Shown in pieces: positions 15,717 to 22,807 of a stretch of DNA of 35,486 bases. The stretch lies in the NCBI GenBank assembly GCA_002085115.1, contig MZGQ01000004.1:1-35486 (forward strand), read 5' to 3'. Under the pieces are notes generated by a model. That model was not told the origin of the DNA and made no database searches. It was given only the letters and a program-made list of their open reading frames with translations. Within the stretch, counting starts at the first letter, position 1, and every line of letters starts with the position of its first letter. Source of the stretch: Desulfococcus sp. 4484_241 (lineage in GTDB: Bacteria > Desulfobacterota > Desulfobacteria > Desulfobacterales > Desulfosudaceae). A program made the position numbers and the translations under genes.

Positions 15717-16061
15717 ATGAAAAGGGTGATGGTTGTGGGTTGCAGTGCATACATGAACACGGGATACGGGTGTCCTGGAGAGTGGAGATGCCTCAAGGCG
15801 GCTGCATTGGGAGAAGGTAAATTTGATGAGCCTTCGGCAGTAATCGGTTTTGTAAAATGTGAATGCCCGGGCCGCAACCTTGTTTCCAACATTGGCATGT
15901 CCGTCAAGCTTTCGGAGCTCAAGCCGGACCTTGTTTACTTGAGCAGCTGCCTGGTAAATTCGAAGCCGGGCTGTCCTTACATCAGTCCGGATGAGATGGC
16001 CAAGATGATAGAAGGCAAATTCGGCGTTCCTGTCGTTTTGGGAACTCATGATTACCATTGA
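15717..16061 (+). CDS. CGGC domain-containing protein
   Basis: A 114-residue cysteine-rich protein: VVGCSAYMNTGYGCPGEWRC, then FVKCECPGRN in the place of the namesake CGGC motif, then LSSCLVNSKPGCPYI. The eight or so cysteines suggest metal or Fe-S binding, which is thought but not shown for the family. Start at ATG 15717 behind ACGGAGGTG. Near the distal end of the ORP-like operon. Confidence 0.8.
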   Translation: MKRVMVVGCSAYMNTGYGCPGEWRCLKAAALGEGKFDEPSAVIGFVKCECPGRNLVSNIGMSVKLSELKPDLVYLSSCLVNSKPGCPYISPDEMAKMIEGKFGVPVVLGTHDYH

Positions 16062-16209
16062 CCAGCCGCTGACAAACGGAGGCTTTTGCATAAGATATTT
16101 ATGAAAAGTTTTGATGGTAAGTATCCATACACCTGTAGCCGAATTTATTAAAAACAGAAAAGCCGTTGGTTCATGATGCGGTTTTGGATAAACAAAAAAG
16201 GAGGCCGGA

Positions 16210-16665
16210 ATGAAGGTTGCTGTCAGTTCAACGGGAACAGATCTGGATGCGCAGGTCGATCCACGCTTTGGGAGGTGCGCTTTTTTTATGATTGTTAATA
16301 CCGATGATATGAGCTTTGAAGCCATTCCCAACGGGGGCGGAAGTCTTAGCGGCGGAGCGGGGGTCCAGGCCGCAAGCATTGTGTCATCGGCAGGCGCTTC
16401 AGCGGTATTGACCGGCAACTGTGGCCCCAAGGCTCTGCAGGGTCTTACGGCGGCAGGGATTAAAGTTTACACGGGATTGTCCGGGACCGTTAAAGATGCG
16501 GTTGAACAGTATAAGAAGGGTGCCCTGAAGGAGACAACCGACGCTACCGTGGCGGAAAAAGCCGGGCTTGGCGGAGGAGGTCGTGGCATGGGCGGCGGAG
16601 GAGGTCGTGGCATGGGGGGAGGAGGAGGCCGTGGCATGGGCGGAGGCAGAGGCCGGGGATTTTAA
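16210..16665 (+). CDS. NifX/ORP-like protein with Gly-Arg-Met repeat tail
   Basis: A 151-residue protein. Residues 1-110 are a NifX/MTH1175-type domain (MKVAVSSTGTDLDAQVDPRFGRCAFF; AVLTGNCGPKALQGL). Residues 116-151 are a low-complexity tail of three GGGGRGMG-type units ending in GRGRGF, encoded by a 24-bp DNA repeat. RBS AAAGGAGG 6 bases upstream. The Gly/Arg-rich style matches the tails in the 11108 and 11715 products. Last gene before a strong terminator. A 148-base gap separates it from the CGGC gene, so it may have its own promoter. Confidence 0.88.
   Translation: MKVAVSSTGTDLDAQVDPRFGRCAFFMIVNTDDMSFEAIPNGGGSLSGGAGVQAASIVSSAGASAVLTGNCGPKALQGLTAAGIKVYTGLSGTVKDAVEQYKKGALKETTDATVAEKAGLGGGGRGMGGGGGRGMGGGGGRGMGGGRGRGF
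16573..16644 (+). repeat. 24-bp tandem repeat x3 encoding Gly-rich units
   Basis: Three nearly identical 24-bp units start at 16573, 16597 and 16621 (GGAGGAGGTCGTGGCATGGG core), with a fourth degenerate copy at 16645. Each unit is in frame and adds eight residues to the ORP-like protein. Confidence 0.85.
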
Positions 16666-16694
16666 AGATGTTGCAAAGATAAGGCTGACAGCAA

Positions 16695-16729
16695 GGGGCT
16701 GGCAACAAAACGCCAGCCCCTGCTTTTTT
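16695..16729 (+). terminator. Rho-independent terminator of the ORP-like operon
   Basis: GGGGCTGGC and GCCAGCCCC form a perfect 9-bp stem around an 8-base loop, followed by TGCTTTTTT. It also lies just after the stop of the convergent gene on the other strand. Confidence 0.9.
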
Positions 16730-16730
16730 G

Positions 16731-17012
16731 TCAAATTTTTGGGACAAGCACCAGTTTGTCCCTGTACTGTTTTTCCACCAGGCCCCTTGCAAACGGGAAA
16801 TTCTGGTATTTGCCGTTGCGCCAGGCTGTTATCCCGTCGTCGTAGTGAGGACTTGACGGGTTGTCCGATTGACCAGTGCTGTTTATGCCGATAAGCGGCT
16901 CAGGGTTTCCGAAGTCAACAATTATACGCATCTCCGGGATAAGCCATACGTCAAAGTAATATCGTCTCTTCTCGGCCAGCTCCTGCTCGCGGCTGATTCT
17001 CTTGCATGCCAT
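16731..17012 (-). pseudogene. C-terminal fragment of a penicillin acylase-family protein
   Basis: A 93-residue frame. Residues ~27-93 match the extreme C-terminus of penicillin amidase-family Ntn hydrolases (MRIIVDFGNPEPLIGINSTG, then QSDNPSSPHYDDGITAW, GKYQNFPF). The signal peptide, the catalytic Ser and almost the whole ~750-residue enzyme are missing, so it cannot be an acylase. Yet an AGGAGGTG site precedes the ATG and the frame is intact, so a short product may be made. The first ~25 residues (MACKRISREQELAEKRRYYF) do not look like the family. Probably the relic of a deletion. Confidence 0.65.
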
Positions 17013-17100
17013 AATAGCACCTCCTGTGATTGAAAATTTTTGGTGCTATCTTGACACGGCTCCGCCCGCTTGTGAAGATGGGGTTACTTTTACGCTTACA

Positions 17101-17673
17101 TTAAACCACATCACCATTTAAAGTGTTCTCAATAAGTTCATTTAAAAGATAAAGTCTATCCGATTTATGCATTACGGTATTTAGATAATTGTACATACTC
17201 TGGGTTTCAACTGTAACGGAGAAGTTACACCATATTTCTTCTAACCAACTTTGACGTGGTTCTTTCGGAGGAAGAGGAATAGGGTGGCTATTCGTTGCTA
17301 CAGCAATGAACTGGGCCATTTTCTCTCGCCAGATTTCAAACTTAGAATCAATATCATCTATTTTTTTTAAAAGAGCAGTTTCTACTTTTTCTAAGATGAT
17401 CATTGCCGTGACGAGGCCCGATTTCCTTTTTGTAGTAGGGATCGTTTGGGAACTTGGGTCACGGTATCCATCCGAAATGGCAAGAAATTTTCCTCGTTCA
17501 ATAGCAACAAAGGAAGCTAACGGGTCTTTTACTTGAAGTAATATCTTCTCCAAATCAAAAAGCCACATCACTGTTCTATTGATAAACATTGAATCGTGTT
17601 TTTGGTACAAATCAATTAAAATCGGTACTTTTTGCAGATGAGCACTAATCCTTTCTCGAGTTAATGCAAGCAT
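17101..17673 (-). CDS. Hypothetical protein, third gene of the DUF2589 cassette
   Basis: A 190-residue, largely alpha-helical, soluble protein that I do not recognise. It begins MLALTRERISAHLQKVPILI behind AAGGTTGAAAT and sits 15 bases after the 230-residue gene, so it is in the same operon. No signal peptide or membrane helix is visible. The middle holds basic SSQTIPTTKRKSG and a helical region (MIILEKVETALLKKIDDIDS) with coiled-coil character. Base composition is more AT-rich than the ORP-like block. No function can be assigned. Confidence 0.75.
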   Translation of the reverse strand: MLALTRERISAHLQKVPILIDLYQKHDSMFINRTVMWLFDLEKILLQVKDPLASFVAIERGKFLAISDGYRDPSSQTIPTTKRKSGLVTAMIILEKVETALLKKIDDIDSKFEIWREKMAQFIAVATNSHPIPLPPKEPRQSWLEEIWCNFSVTVETQSMYNYLNTVMHKSDRLYLLNELIENTLNGDVV

Positions 17674-17688
17674 ATTTCAACCTTATGT

Positions 17689-18381
17689 TTATTCAGGTGA
17701 TAGGGTTCTTTTGGTAGTCCCATCCGAACGTTCAACAACATCCCATTCTAATCCTTCCTCTTTAACCACAAGCCGAATCCTTGGAACATTTCCAGCGGAA
17801 GCACGTTCCTTTATTTCTGATGTGATTATGGATGCATCAATTTTAGGTGGAATGCCCTTCTTTTCAAAAGCAATATTGCTAGCAATTCTCTGGATGCTTT
17901 TAGAAATAAATTTTGCTTGTTCAGGAGGAATGCGTACGACTTTCTTCATTTCGTCAGTTGATTTACAAAAGGCCTTATCAACGGCTCGAACGATATGCTC
18001 ACGTTGGAAATACTGCCCAGAAGTTCCAATTGGTTTTATTCTTTTCAGTTCATTCAACAGATTGTTTTGAAAGAGCTTTTGAAATTGTTCATGTTGTGGA
18101 GGATCAAGTATTTTTAATTGATTCTGAAGTTCGTCATTTACAGCCTTAACTATCTCTGAACTGTCCCGAAGTATAGGCGCTTTTCCTTCATCATACCCCA
18201 AAATAAGCACTGGTAATTCTAGCGTCAATTCAGAAACACGTATTCTTGGAACACTCATTCCCTCGAGCAAGGGATTATCTTTATAGTATTCAGCGATGGC
18301 TGTAGTTTCTTCATCCGCAATACGACGTGCATGCGCAACGCTAGAAAGAAATGTCCCAATGAGTTCTCCTAGATCTGCCAT
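17689..18381 (-). CDS. Hypothetical protein, DUF2589-like partner
   Basis: A 230-residue soluble protein that follows the DUF2589 gene. Its first 60 residues (LGELIGTFLSSVAHARRIAD ... VPRIRVSELTLELPVLILG) parallel the layout of the DUF2589 protein, in which an N-terminal helix is followed by a segment of the form IPFIRVEEVNIDF; the two may be distant paralogues, though this is by eye. A helical middle (ELQNQLKILDPPQHEQF) and a beta-rich end with VPRIRLVVKEEGLEWDVV follow. Start supported by GGAGGGTA. Function unknown. Confidence 0.75.
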   Translation of the reverse strand: MADLGELIGTFLSSVAHARRIADEETTAIAEYYKDNPLLEGMSVPRIRVSELTLELPVLILGYDEGKAPILRDSSEIVKAVNDELQNQLKILDPPQHEQFQKLFQNNLLNELKRIKPIGTSGQYFQREHIVRAVDKAFCKSTDEMKKVVRIPPEQAKFISKSIQRIASNIAFEKKGIPPKIDASIITSEIKERASAGNVPRIRLVVKEEGLEWDVVERSDGTTKRTLSPE

Positions 18382-18423
18382 CCTTATTTTTACCCTCCTT
18401 CAATGTTTGGAACCAAATTTTGA

Positions 18424-18469
18424 AAACGGTCCCCTTTATTTTTTTACATTCAATAAAGGGGAACCGTTT
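18424..18469. repeat. Inverted repeat between two genes of the DUF2589 cassette
   Basis: AAACGGTCCCCTTTA (18424-18438) and TAAAGGGGAACCGTTT (18454-18469) are complementary apart from one unpaired base, giving a stem of about 15 bp with a 15-base loop. On the transcribed (-) strand it falls in the 92-base gap between the DUF2589 gene and the next gene. No T-run follows on that strand, so it is more likely a processing or partial-termination structure. Confidence 0.7.
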
Positions 18470-18473
18470 AAGT

Positions 18474-19070
18474 TTATTGAGCAGGCAATTCTTTAATACT
18501 GTTTTCGAGAATACCGAGCAACCGCTCAGTTCCAGCAGGCAATTCATCTTGAACTGCCCGGACATGAACAGCCATAGTGTAAGTACGTTCAACTTTTTGG
18601 CTTGCACTCGTGCTTTTCCTATAAGAATAATTGGCTTTGAGTGATGCTGAACCCCACCCCCAACCAGCTTTAGCTTTAAGTTCAGCGTCCAATCCGTGCG
18701 ATGATGTTGTTTTACTTTCCTGAACTGCAGTAATCTTAGCATTGAAATCAATATTAACTTCCTCAACTCGTATGAATGGAATTGGAAGCATTGCAAGGAT
18801 CGGTACTGAAAGTTCGTAAGGCTTAAACTCTACTGTTGTGCTTGTAGTACCATCTTCTGCTGTTGTCGTTGTTTCAACGGGCTTCTGGTATTTAAAAGAT
18901 ACCATTACCGGTTCAGTGACATTCCCATCCTCATCAGAATTAAAGCCCACGGCTTTAATGAAATCAACAGACGTTATTGCAGACTGTGCCTGTGCTTTGA
19001 TCACTGCGTTGAGAGGACCTCCAATCATGGATTGAAAATCTAAACTAGCAAGTTCATCCCCGATAGCCAT
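18474..19070 (-). CDS. DUF2589 domain-containing protein
   Basis: A 198-residue soluble protein matching DUF2589 (PF11655): N-terminal IGGPLNAVIKAQAQSAITSV, a beta-rich centre (YELSVPILAMLPIPFIRVEE), a Gly/Ala/Trp-containing segment (LKAKAGWGWGSASLKANYSY) and the family-typical end VRAVQDELPAGTERLLGILE. The Ser/Tyr-rich ANYSYRKSTSAS stretch is also characteristic. Strong AAGGAGGTAA before the ATG. First gene of a three-gene - strand unit. The biological role of the family is not known to me; the beta-rich domain with amphipathic helices suggests assembly rather than catalysis. Confidence 0.82.
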   Translation of the reverse strand: MAIGDELASLDFQSMIGGPLNAVIKAQAQSAITSVDFIKAVGFNSDEDGNVTEPVMVSFKYQKPVETTTTAEDGTTSTTVEFKPYELSVPILAMLPIPFIRVEEVNIDFNAKITAVQESKTTSSHGLDAELKAKAGWGWGSASLKANYSYRKSTSASQKVERTYTMAVHVRAVQDELPAGTERLLGILENSIKELPAQ

Positions 19071-19383
19071 AATTTACCTCCTTTTAATATCTTGCACATA
19101 GACTACAGAAGTGCAGAGTTAATGCACTAACCATTATTGAATAATATACGATTTCCACAAATGTTAATACATCACCTCCTTTCTATGACTAAATGTAATA
19201 AATATCCCCAACACACCAATTGGACTCCAAATCTTTGTTGTATTATCAATTCCATTTTTACCTACAACTAGTTAACGGGCTGTCCAGTTGCAGCAAGGTA
19301 CGAGCCGTTCACTGCAACAGCAAGGTTAGCTTTTTCTCGTACTGAAAATGAAAGGATTGGTAGCGTAAAAAAATTGTAAGCGT
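19071..19383. other. Upstream region of the DUF2589 cassette with orphan ribosome binding site
   Basis: The leader contains an AGTGCA/TGCACT inverted repeat (19110-19128) and, on the - strand near 19182-19173, an AAAGGAGGTG site followed by ATG TAT TAA, a start codon that stops after two codons. A further open - strand stretch at about 19280-19385 ends in ANLAVAVNGSYLAATGQPVN but has no start codon. The pattern suggests a lost first gene of the cassette. Confidence 0.45.
19110..19128. promoter_or_regulatory. Inverted repeat AGTGCA-N7-TGCACT ahead of the DUF2589 gene
   Basis: A 19-bp palindromic site about 40 bases upstream of the start codon, in the position of an operator or leader hairpin for the cassette. 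No regulator gene is adjacent. Confidence 0.4.
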
Positions 19384-19749
19384 CAATAACAAAAATTTTT
19401 ATAATTTTTAATTCGTTAACAATTGGATCAGATAAATGTTCTTTTTGAATTTATGAAAAGGATGGATCTGAAACTATTGATGCCACCAGTGCCCAAAAAA
19501 AGCACATGGGTTAATTCTTCCCACTTCTCAACATGAACCCTTTTCAAATAGCCCATAAGACGACGGCCTTTCAAAAAGTTTAGAATATAGCAATCCAAGT
19601 TGGTACAGCATAAGCAGAAAATAATGAGTATAAACTGATCGTTGTTTGGCTAATATCGAAAATGTATCGTACGAAAGGAGACATAAAACCAGGAAGATCC
19701 AAAAAGTAACCAGTATATGGTGAAACATGATTTTATTACTGTTGTCCAA
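19384..19749 (-). pseudogene. Decayed gene for a small membrane protein
   Basis: On the - strand a start with two hydrophobic stretches (ILVTFWIFLVLCLLSYDTF; HYFLLMLYQLGLLYS) is open at 19749-19528. The continuation lies in other frames: RLMGYLKRVHVEKWEELTHV, then KEHLSDPIVNELKIIKIFVI. Joined, they resemble small membrane proteins with a YLK-xH-xxWEEL motif followed by a DP-containing helix. At least two frameshifts are needed, so the gene is dead. The family is not named with confidence. Confidence 0.4.
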
Positions 19750-19777
19750 TTAACTTTTTTAAAAATCTTGTAACAAC

Positions 19778-20197
19778 ATGTTTATACAATATAAATTAAC
19801 GGTTTTAGGTGTAATCGATTTGAATTCATCCAAATTCATTGATAGTCCTTTCGTAACAACAAGCAATCACCCAGCTACTACCATTGCCAGTCTTTATAAA
19901 TGCCGGTGGCAACTTGAACTTTTTTTCAAATGGATCAAACTGCACTTACGAATCAAAGCTTTTTATGGCACATCTGAAAACGCAGTTAAAACTCAAATCT
20001 GGATTGCAATAACCGTTTATATTCTGGTTGCCATTATCAAAAAAAGGTTAAAACTACAGCCCCGCCTCTACACAATTTTACAGATTTTTAGCACTGCTCT
20101 TTTTGAGAAAATGCCCATTTTACAGGCATTCACAAACGATGCTCACAAAAATAAAATTATTAATGGGCCTATCCAATTGAATTTATTCGATTGTTAA
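19778..20197 (+). pseudogene. IS4-family transposase, C-terminal fragment
   Basis: 139 codons matching the C-terminal third of IS4-family DDE transposases: the YKCRWQLELFFKWIKLHLRI signature with the catalytic Glu (Y-R-K / YREK-type motif region), then KAFYGTSENAVKTQIWIAIT and the terminal NGPIQLNLFDC. The N-terminal two-thirds with the first two catalytic Asp residues are missing; the fragment abuts the decayed membrane-protein gene. It cannot encode an active transposase. No confident terminal inverted repeat was found. Confidence 0.85.
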
Positions 20198-20339
20198 TTG
20201 GGTGCTAATGTAATTTTATCATTTTTTATAAGTGCTGTGAGTTGAAAACTAATATTTGGAATCTAAATTTTCCCCTGCTTTTTTGATTATCATGATTCAA
20301 ATCATTGTTGTCAATAAAAAAAATGAATAACGTACAATA

Positions 20340-20365
20340 TTTTACACATTCTTTGATGTGTAAAA
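20340..20365. terminator. Bidirectional terminator-like hairpin
   Basis: TTTTACACAT and ATGTGTAAAA form a perfect 10-bp stem with a 6-base loop; A and T runs at its ends let it work weakly in both directions. It overlaps the end of the decayed frame to its right. Confidence 0.45.
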
Positions 20366-20519
20366 ATCAAGCGCTTGCCGGACAGTAAAGCCTCCCAGGT
20401 TGGTATATTTAAGCAGCTTCTTTATCAGGTCCTCATGGTGTTTTTTTACCCATTTCGAAGGTTTTAATTGGTTTTCTTCCCTTTATTTGGGTTGCCAATT
20501 CATACCCATACCTGTTATA
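20344..20519 (-). pseudogene. Decayed gene fragment of unknown (possibly transposase) origin
   Basis: On the - strand, RYGYELATQIKGRKPIKTFE is open up to an A-run; after a frameshift the reading continues as KKHHEDLIKKLLKYTNLGGF and TVRQALDFYTSKNV to a stop. The two pieces read as one protein tail of about 58 residues broken by a single indel. I do not recognise the family with confidence; the KGRK segment and the setting among IS relics suggest a transposase. Confidence 0.35.
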
Positions 20520-20633
20520 CTAAACGATTGATGTGCTATCGCAACCGAACATTTCAAGTGCTTACAACACAACATTGTCCAAACTTTTGGCGCACCGCCC
20601 ATACTCCTTGAACCGAGTCATTTCAAATGGTTA

Positions 20634-21242
20634 TCACACCATAATATCTAACTGCCCGGCTGTTTTTTTAAACATCCTGTCAAAAGCGTTTAAGTTCATT
20701 TCGACAAATTTTTCTTTGACCGTCTTTTTTATTGCTTCTTCCCAGCTCTCTTTATCAAAAGCCAGATAATTGGCCAGTGCCCCAAGCATAACAATATTTA
20801 AAGCCCTGCTCGATTTAACCTCTTTTAAAACATCCTTCGTATCTATCAGCACACTGTTTTTCACATTTTCCTTAATCCAGCTTTCCACATCTTGCGGATA
20901 TTCTTCAAGGCCTGCCTCAACCAAAACAGGTTTCACTGCCAACCTGTTGACAATCAGTTTTCCGTCTTCCTTTAAATAGTCAAGCTTTCTTATGGCTTCA
21001 ACATATTCAAATGCAACGATATAATCAGCACCGCCCTTTTCAACAAGCGGGGAATAGACCGTATCTCCATACCTTACATGGCAATCAACACTTCCGCCTC
21101 TTTGAGCCATTCCGTGGACTTCGGATTCCTTTACATCATAACCGGCATCAAGTGCCACCTGCATCAATATCTTACCTGCAAGCAACACTCCCTGGCCTCC
21201 TACTCCTGCAAATATTATATTTGTCATGTCGTGTTTCACCAT
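20634..21242 (-). CDS. iorB: Indolepyruvate oxidoreductase subunit beta
   Basis: A 202-residue subunit of indolepyruvate:ferredoxin oxidoreductase, which decarboxylates arylpyruvates to aryl-acetyl-CoA with ferredoxin as acceptor. The gamma-domain start TNIIFAGVGGQGVLLAGKIL and ESEVHGMAQRGGSVDCHVRY are diagnostic. Length is normal for the family. Start could be ATG 21242 (3 bases after iorA) or ATG 21227 (MTNIIFAG, which matches family starts better). Cotranscribed with iorA, the ACT protein and paaK. Confidence 0.93.
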   Translation of the reverse strand: MVKHDMTNIIFAGVGGQGVLLAGKILMQVALDAGYDVKESEVHGMAQRGGSVDCHVRYGDTVYSPLVEKGGADYIVAFEYVEAIRKLDYLKEDGKLIVNRLAVKPVLVEAGLEEYPQDVESWIKENVKNSVLIDTKDVLKEVKSSRALNIVMLGALANYLAFDKESWEEAIKKTVKEKFVEMNLNAFDRMFKKTAGQLDIMV

Positions 21243-21245
21243 TTG

Positions 21246-22802
21246 TTATCTTTTTAATATACACTTTCTAAGTGAAATGATTACTGATGGCTCTTTTGCC
21301 TCAATCTCTTCTTTAACCACCCTTTCAAACGTTTCCACATCCTTTGGGTCCACTTTCCTTACTCTCCTGACACCACAGGCTTTTGCCAAAAGTTCCAGAT
21401 CAAGTTCATGGGTTTCCTCTCCCATCAACGTTCTTCCGGTTGCAGGGTGATCCTGGTGTCCTGTCATTGCTGTAGCCCTGTTGTCCAGTATTATAACCGT
21501 GCCATGACATTTGTTGTATACAAGATCAATAAGTGGAGCTATGCCTGAATGCACAAAGGTGGAATCTCCAATAACCGCCACGGTTTTTTTTATAAAATCT
21601 TCCCCCCTTGCCTTTTCAAACCCAACATGCATGCCAATGCCTGCGCCCATGCATGTCTGCGTATGCATTGCCGAATATGGAGGAAGCACCGCAAGGGTAT
21701 AACATCCTATGTCTCCGTTTACATTAAGATCCAGTTTCTTTAAAACGTTAAACACATAACCATGTGGACAGCCCTTGCATAAAGCGGGCGGCCTTCCAGG
21801 CAACTTTCCATAATAACTTGGTATTTTGTTTCCAGGAACCTTTTGGTTTATGGCCATATCCACTATCTCTGGTGTCAACTCACCACAGATCGGTATTATT
21901 TCTTTGCCCCTGGGCTTATATCCAAGGGCCCTGGTATAATCCTCGATAAACGGGTCAAGCTCTTCAACCACATACAGCTCATCAACATTATTACAAAATT
22001 CGCAAATCAACTTGTCCGGCAATGGCCACACCATGCCTATTTTCAAAATTGACGCATCCGGACAAACCTCTTTTACATATTGGTACGCGATCCCGTTTGT
22101 GATTATGCCTGTGCTGCGCGAATTCCACTCTATTCTGTTGAGCCCCGAGGTTTCCGAGTACTCTTTCAATTTTTTTGCCTGCTCTTCTACAAACAGGTGC
22201 CTTGGCCTGGCATGAGCCGGTATCATCACATATTTCTTTGGATTACGTTCAAACGGCTTTAATTTTGCCTTTTTGGGCTCTTCTAAATTCACCGCCCCTT
22301 GCGAATGAGCAACCCTTGTCGTTATCCTTACGATAACCGGCCTGTCAAACTGCTCTGATATATCAAAGGCCATCCTTGTAAATTGCCTTGCCTCTTCAGG
22401 GCTTGATGGATCTAACATTGGAAGCTTGGCAGCCCTTGCATAATGCCTGTTGTCCTGTTCATTTTGAGAACTCCATGCGCCGGGATCATCAGCATTGACT
22501 ATTACCATCCCCCCGTTAACGCCGGTGTAGGAAAGTGTAAACAGGGAATCTGCCGCAACGTTTAAGCCAACATGCTTCATTGCCGCCATAGCCCTTGCGC
22601 CGGCGACAGAAGCCCCGGCAACAACGTCCAAGGCGACTTTCTCGTTAGGAGACCACTGGGCTTTTATTCCCCTGTAGTTTGCTGCTACTGATTCCAATAT
22701 TTCCGTACTTGGTGTACCTGGATATCCTGCGGCAACCATACACCCGGCTTCATAAGCCCCTCTTGCCACCGCTTCGTTGCCCAGCATTATTTTCTTGTGC
22801 AT
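21246..22802 (-). CDS. iorA: Indolepyruvate oxidoreductase subunit alpha lacking the C-terminal ferredoxin domain
   Basis: A 518-residue alpha subunit with the N-terminal pyrimidine-binding domain (GNEAVARGAYEAGCMVAAGYPGTPSTE split in two around GAY), and the TPP-binding domain (LCKGCPHGYVF, GDIGCYTL, IGDSTFVHSGI). Family members are usually about 600 residues and end with a two-cluster [4Fe-4S] ferredoxin domain after a PSVIIS-R-PC motif. Here the chain stops right after PSVIISLRKCILKR and iorB follows 3 bases later, so the domain is truly absent rather than shifted. Electron exit must use another protein or a partner. Confidence 0.92.
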   Translation of the reverse strand: MHKKIMLGNEAVARGAYEAGCMVAAGYPGTPSTEILESVAANYRGIKAQWSPNEKVALDVVAGASVAGARAMAAMKHVGLNVAADSLFTLSYTGVNGGMVIVNADDPGAWSSQNEQDNRHYARAAKLPMLDPSSPEEARQFTRMAFDISEQFDRPVIVRITTRVAHSQGAVNLEEPKKAKLKPFERNPKKYVMIPAHARPRHLFVEEQAKKLKEYSETSGLNRIEWNSRSTGIITNGIAYQYVKEVCPDASILKIGMVWPLPDKLICEFCNNVDELYVVEELDPFIEDYTRALGYKPRGKEIIPICGELTPEIVDMAINQKVPGNKIPSYYGKLPGRPPALCKGCPHGYVFNVLKKLDLNVNGDIGCYTLAVLPPYSAMHTQTCMGAGIGMHVGFEKARGEDFIKKTVAVIGDSTFVHSGIAPLIDLVYNKCHGTVIILDNRATAMTGHQDHPATGRTLMGEETHELDLELLAKACGVRRVRKVDPKDVETFERVVKEEIEAKEPSVIISLRKCILKR

Positions 22803-22807
22803 GTTAC

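Larger units (their letters stand above)
20198..20633. other. 436-base non-coding stretch with relics
   Basis: Holds a symmetrical hairpin (20340-20365) and the decayed - strand frame at 20353-20519. Two similar segments near 20540-20570 and 20610-20640 (CATTTCAA-G/A-TG-TTA) suggest an old duplication about 70 bases long. No intact gene is present. Confidence 0.4.

Noticed and set aside
16573-16665. CRISPR-like array
   Set aside because: The 24-bp units are directly adjacent without spacers and are in-frame coding repeats of a Gly-rich tail.
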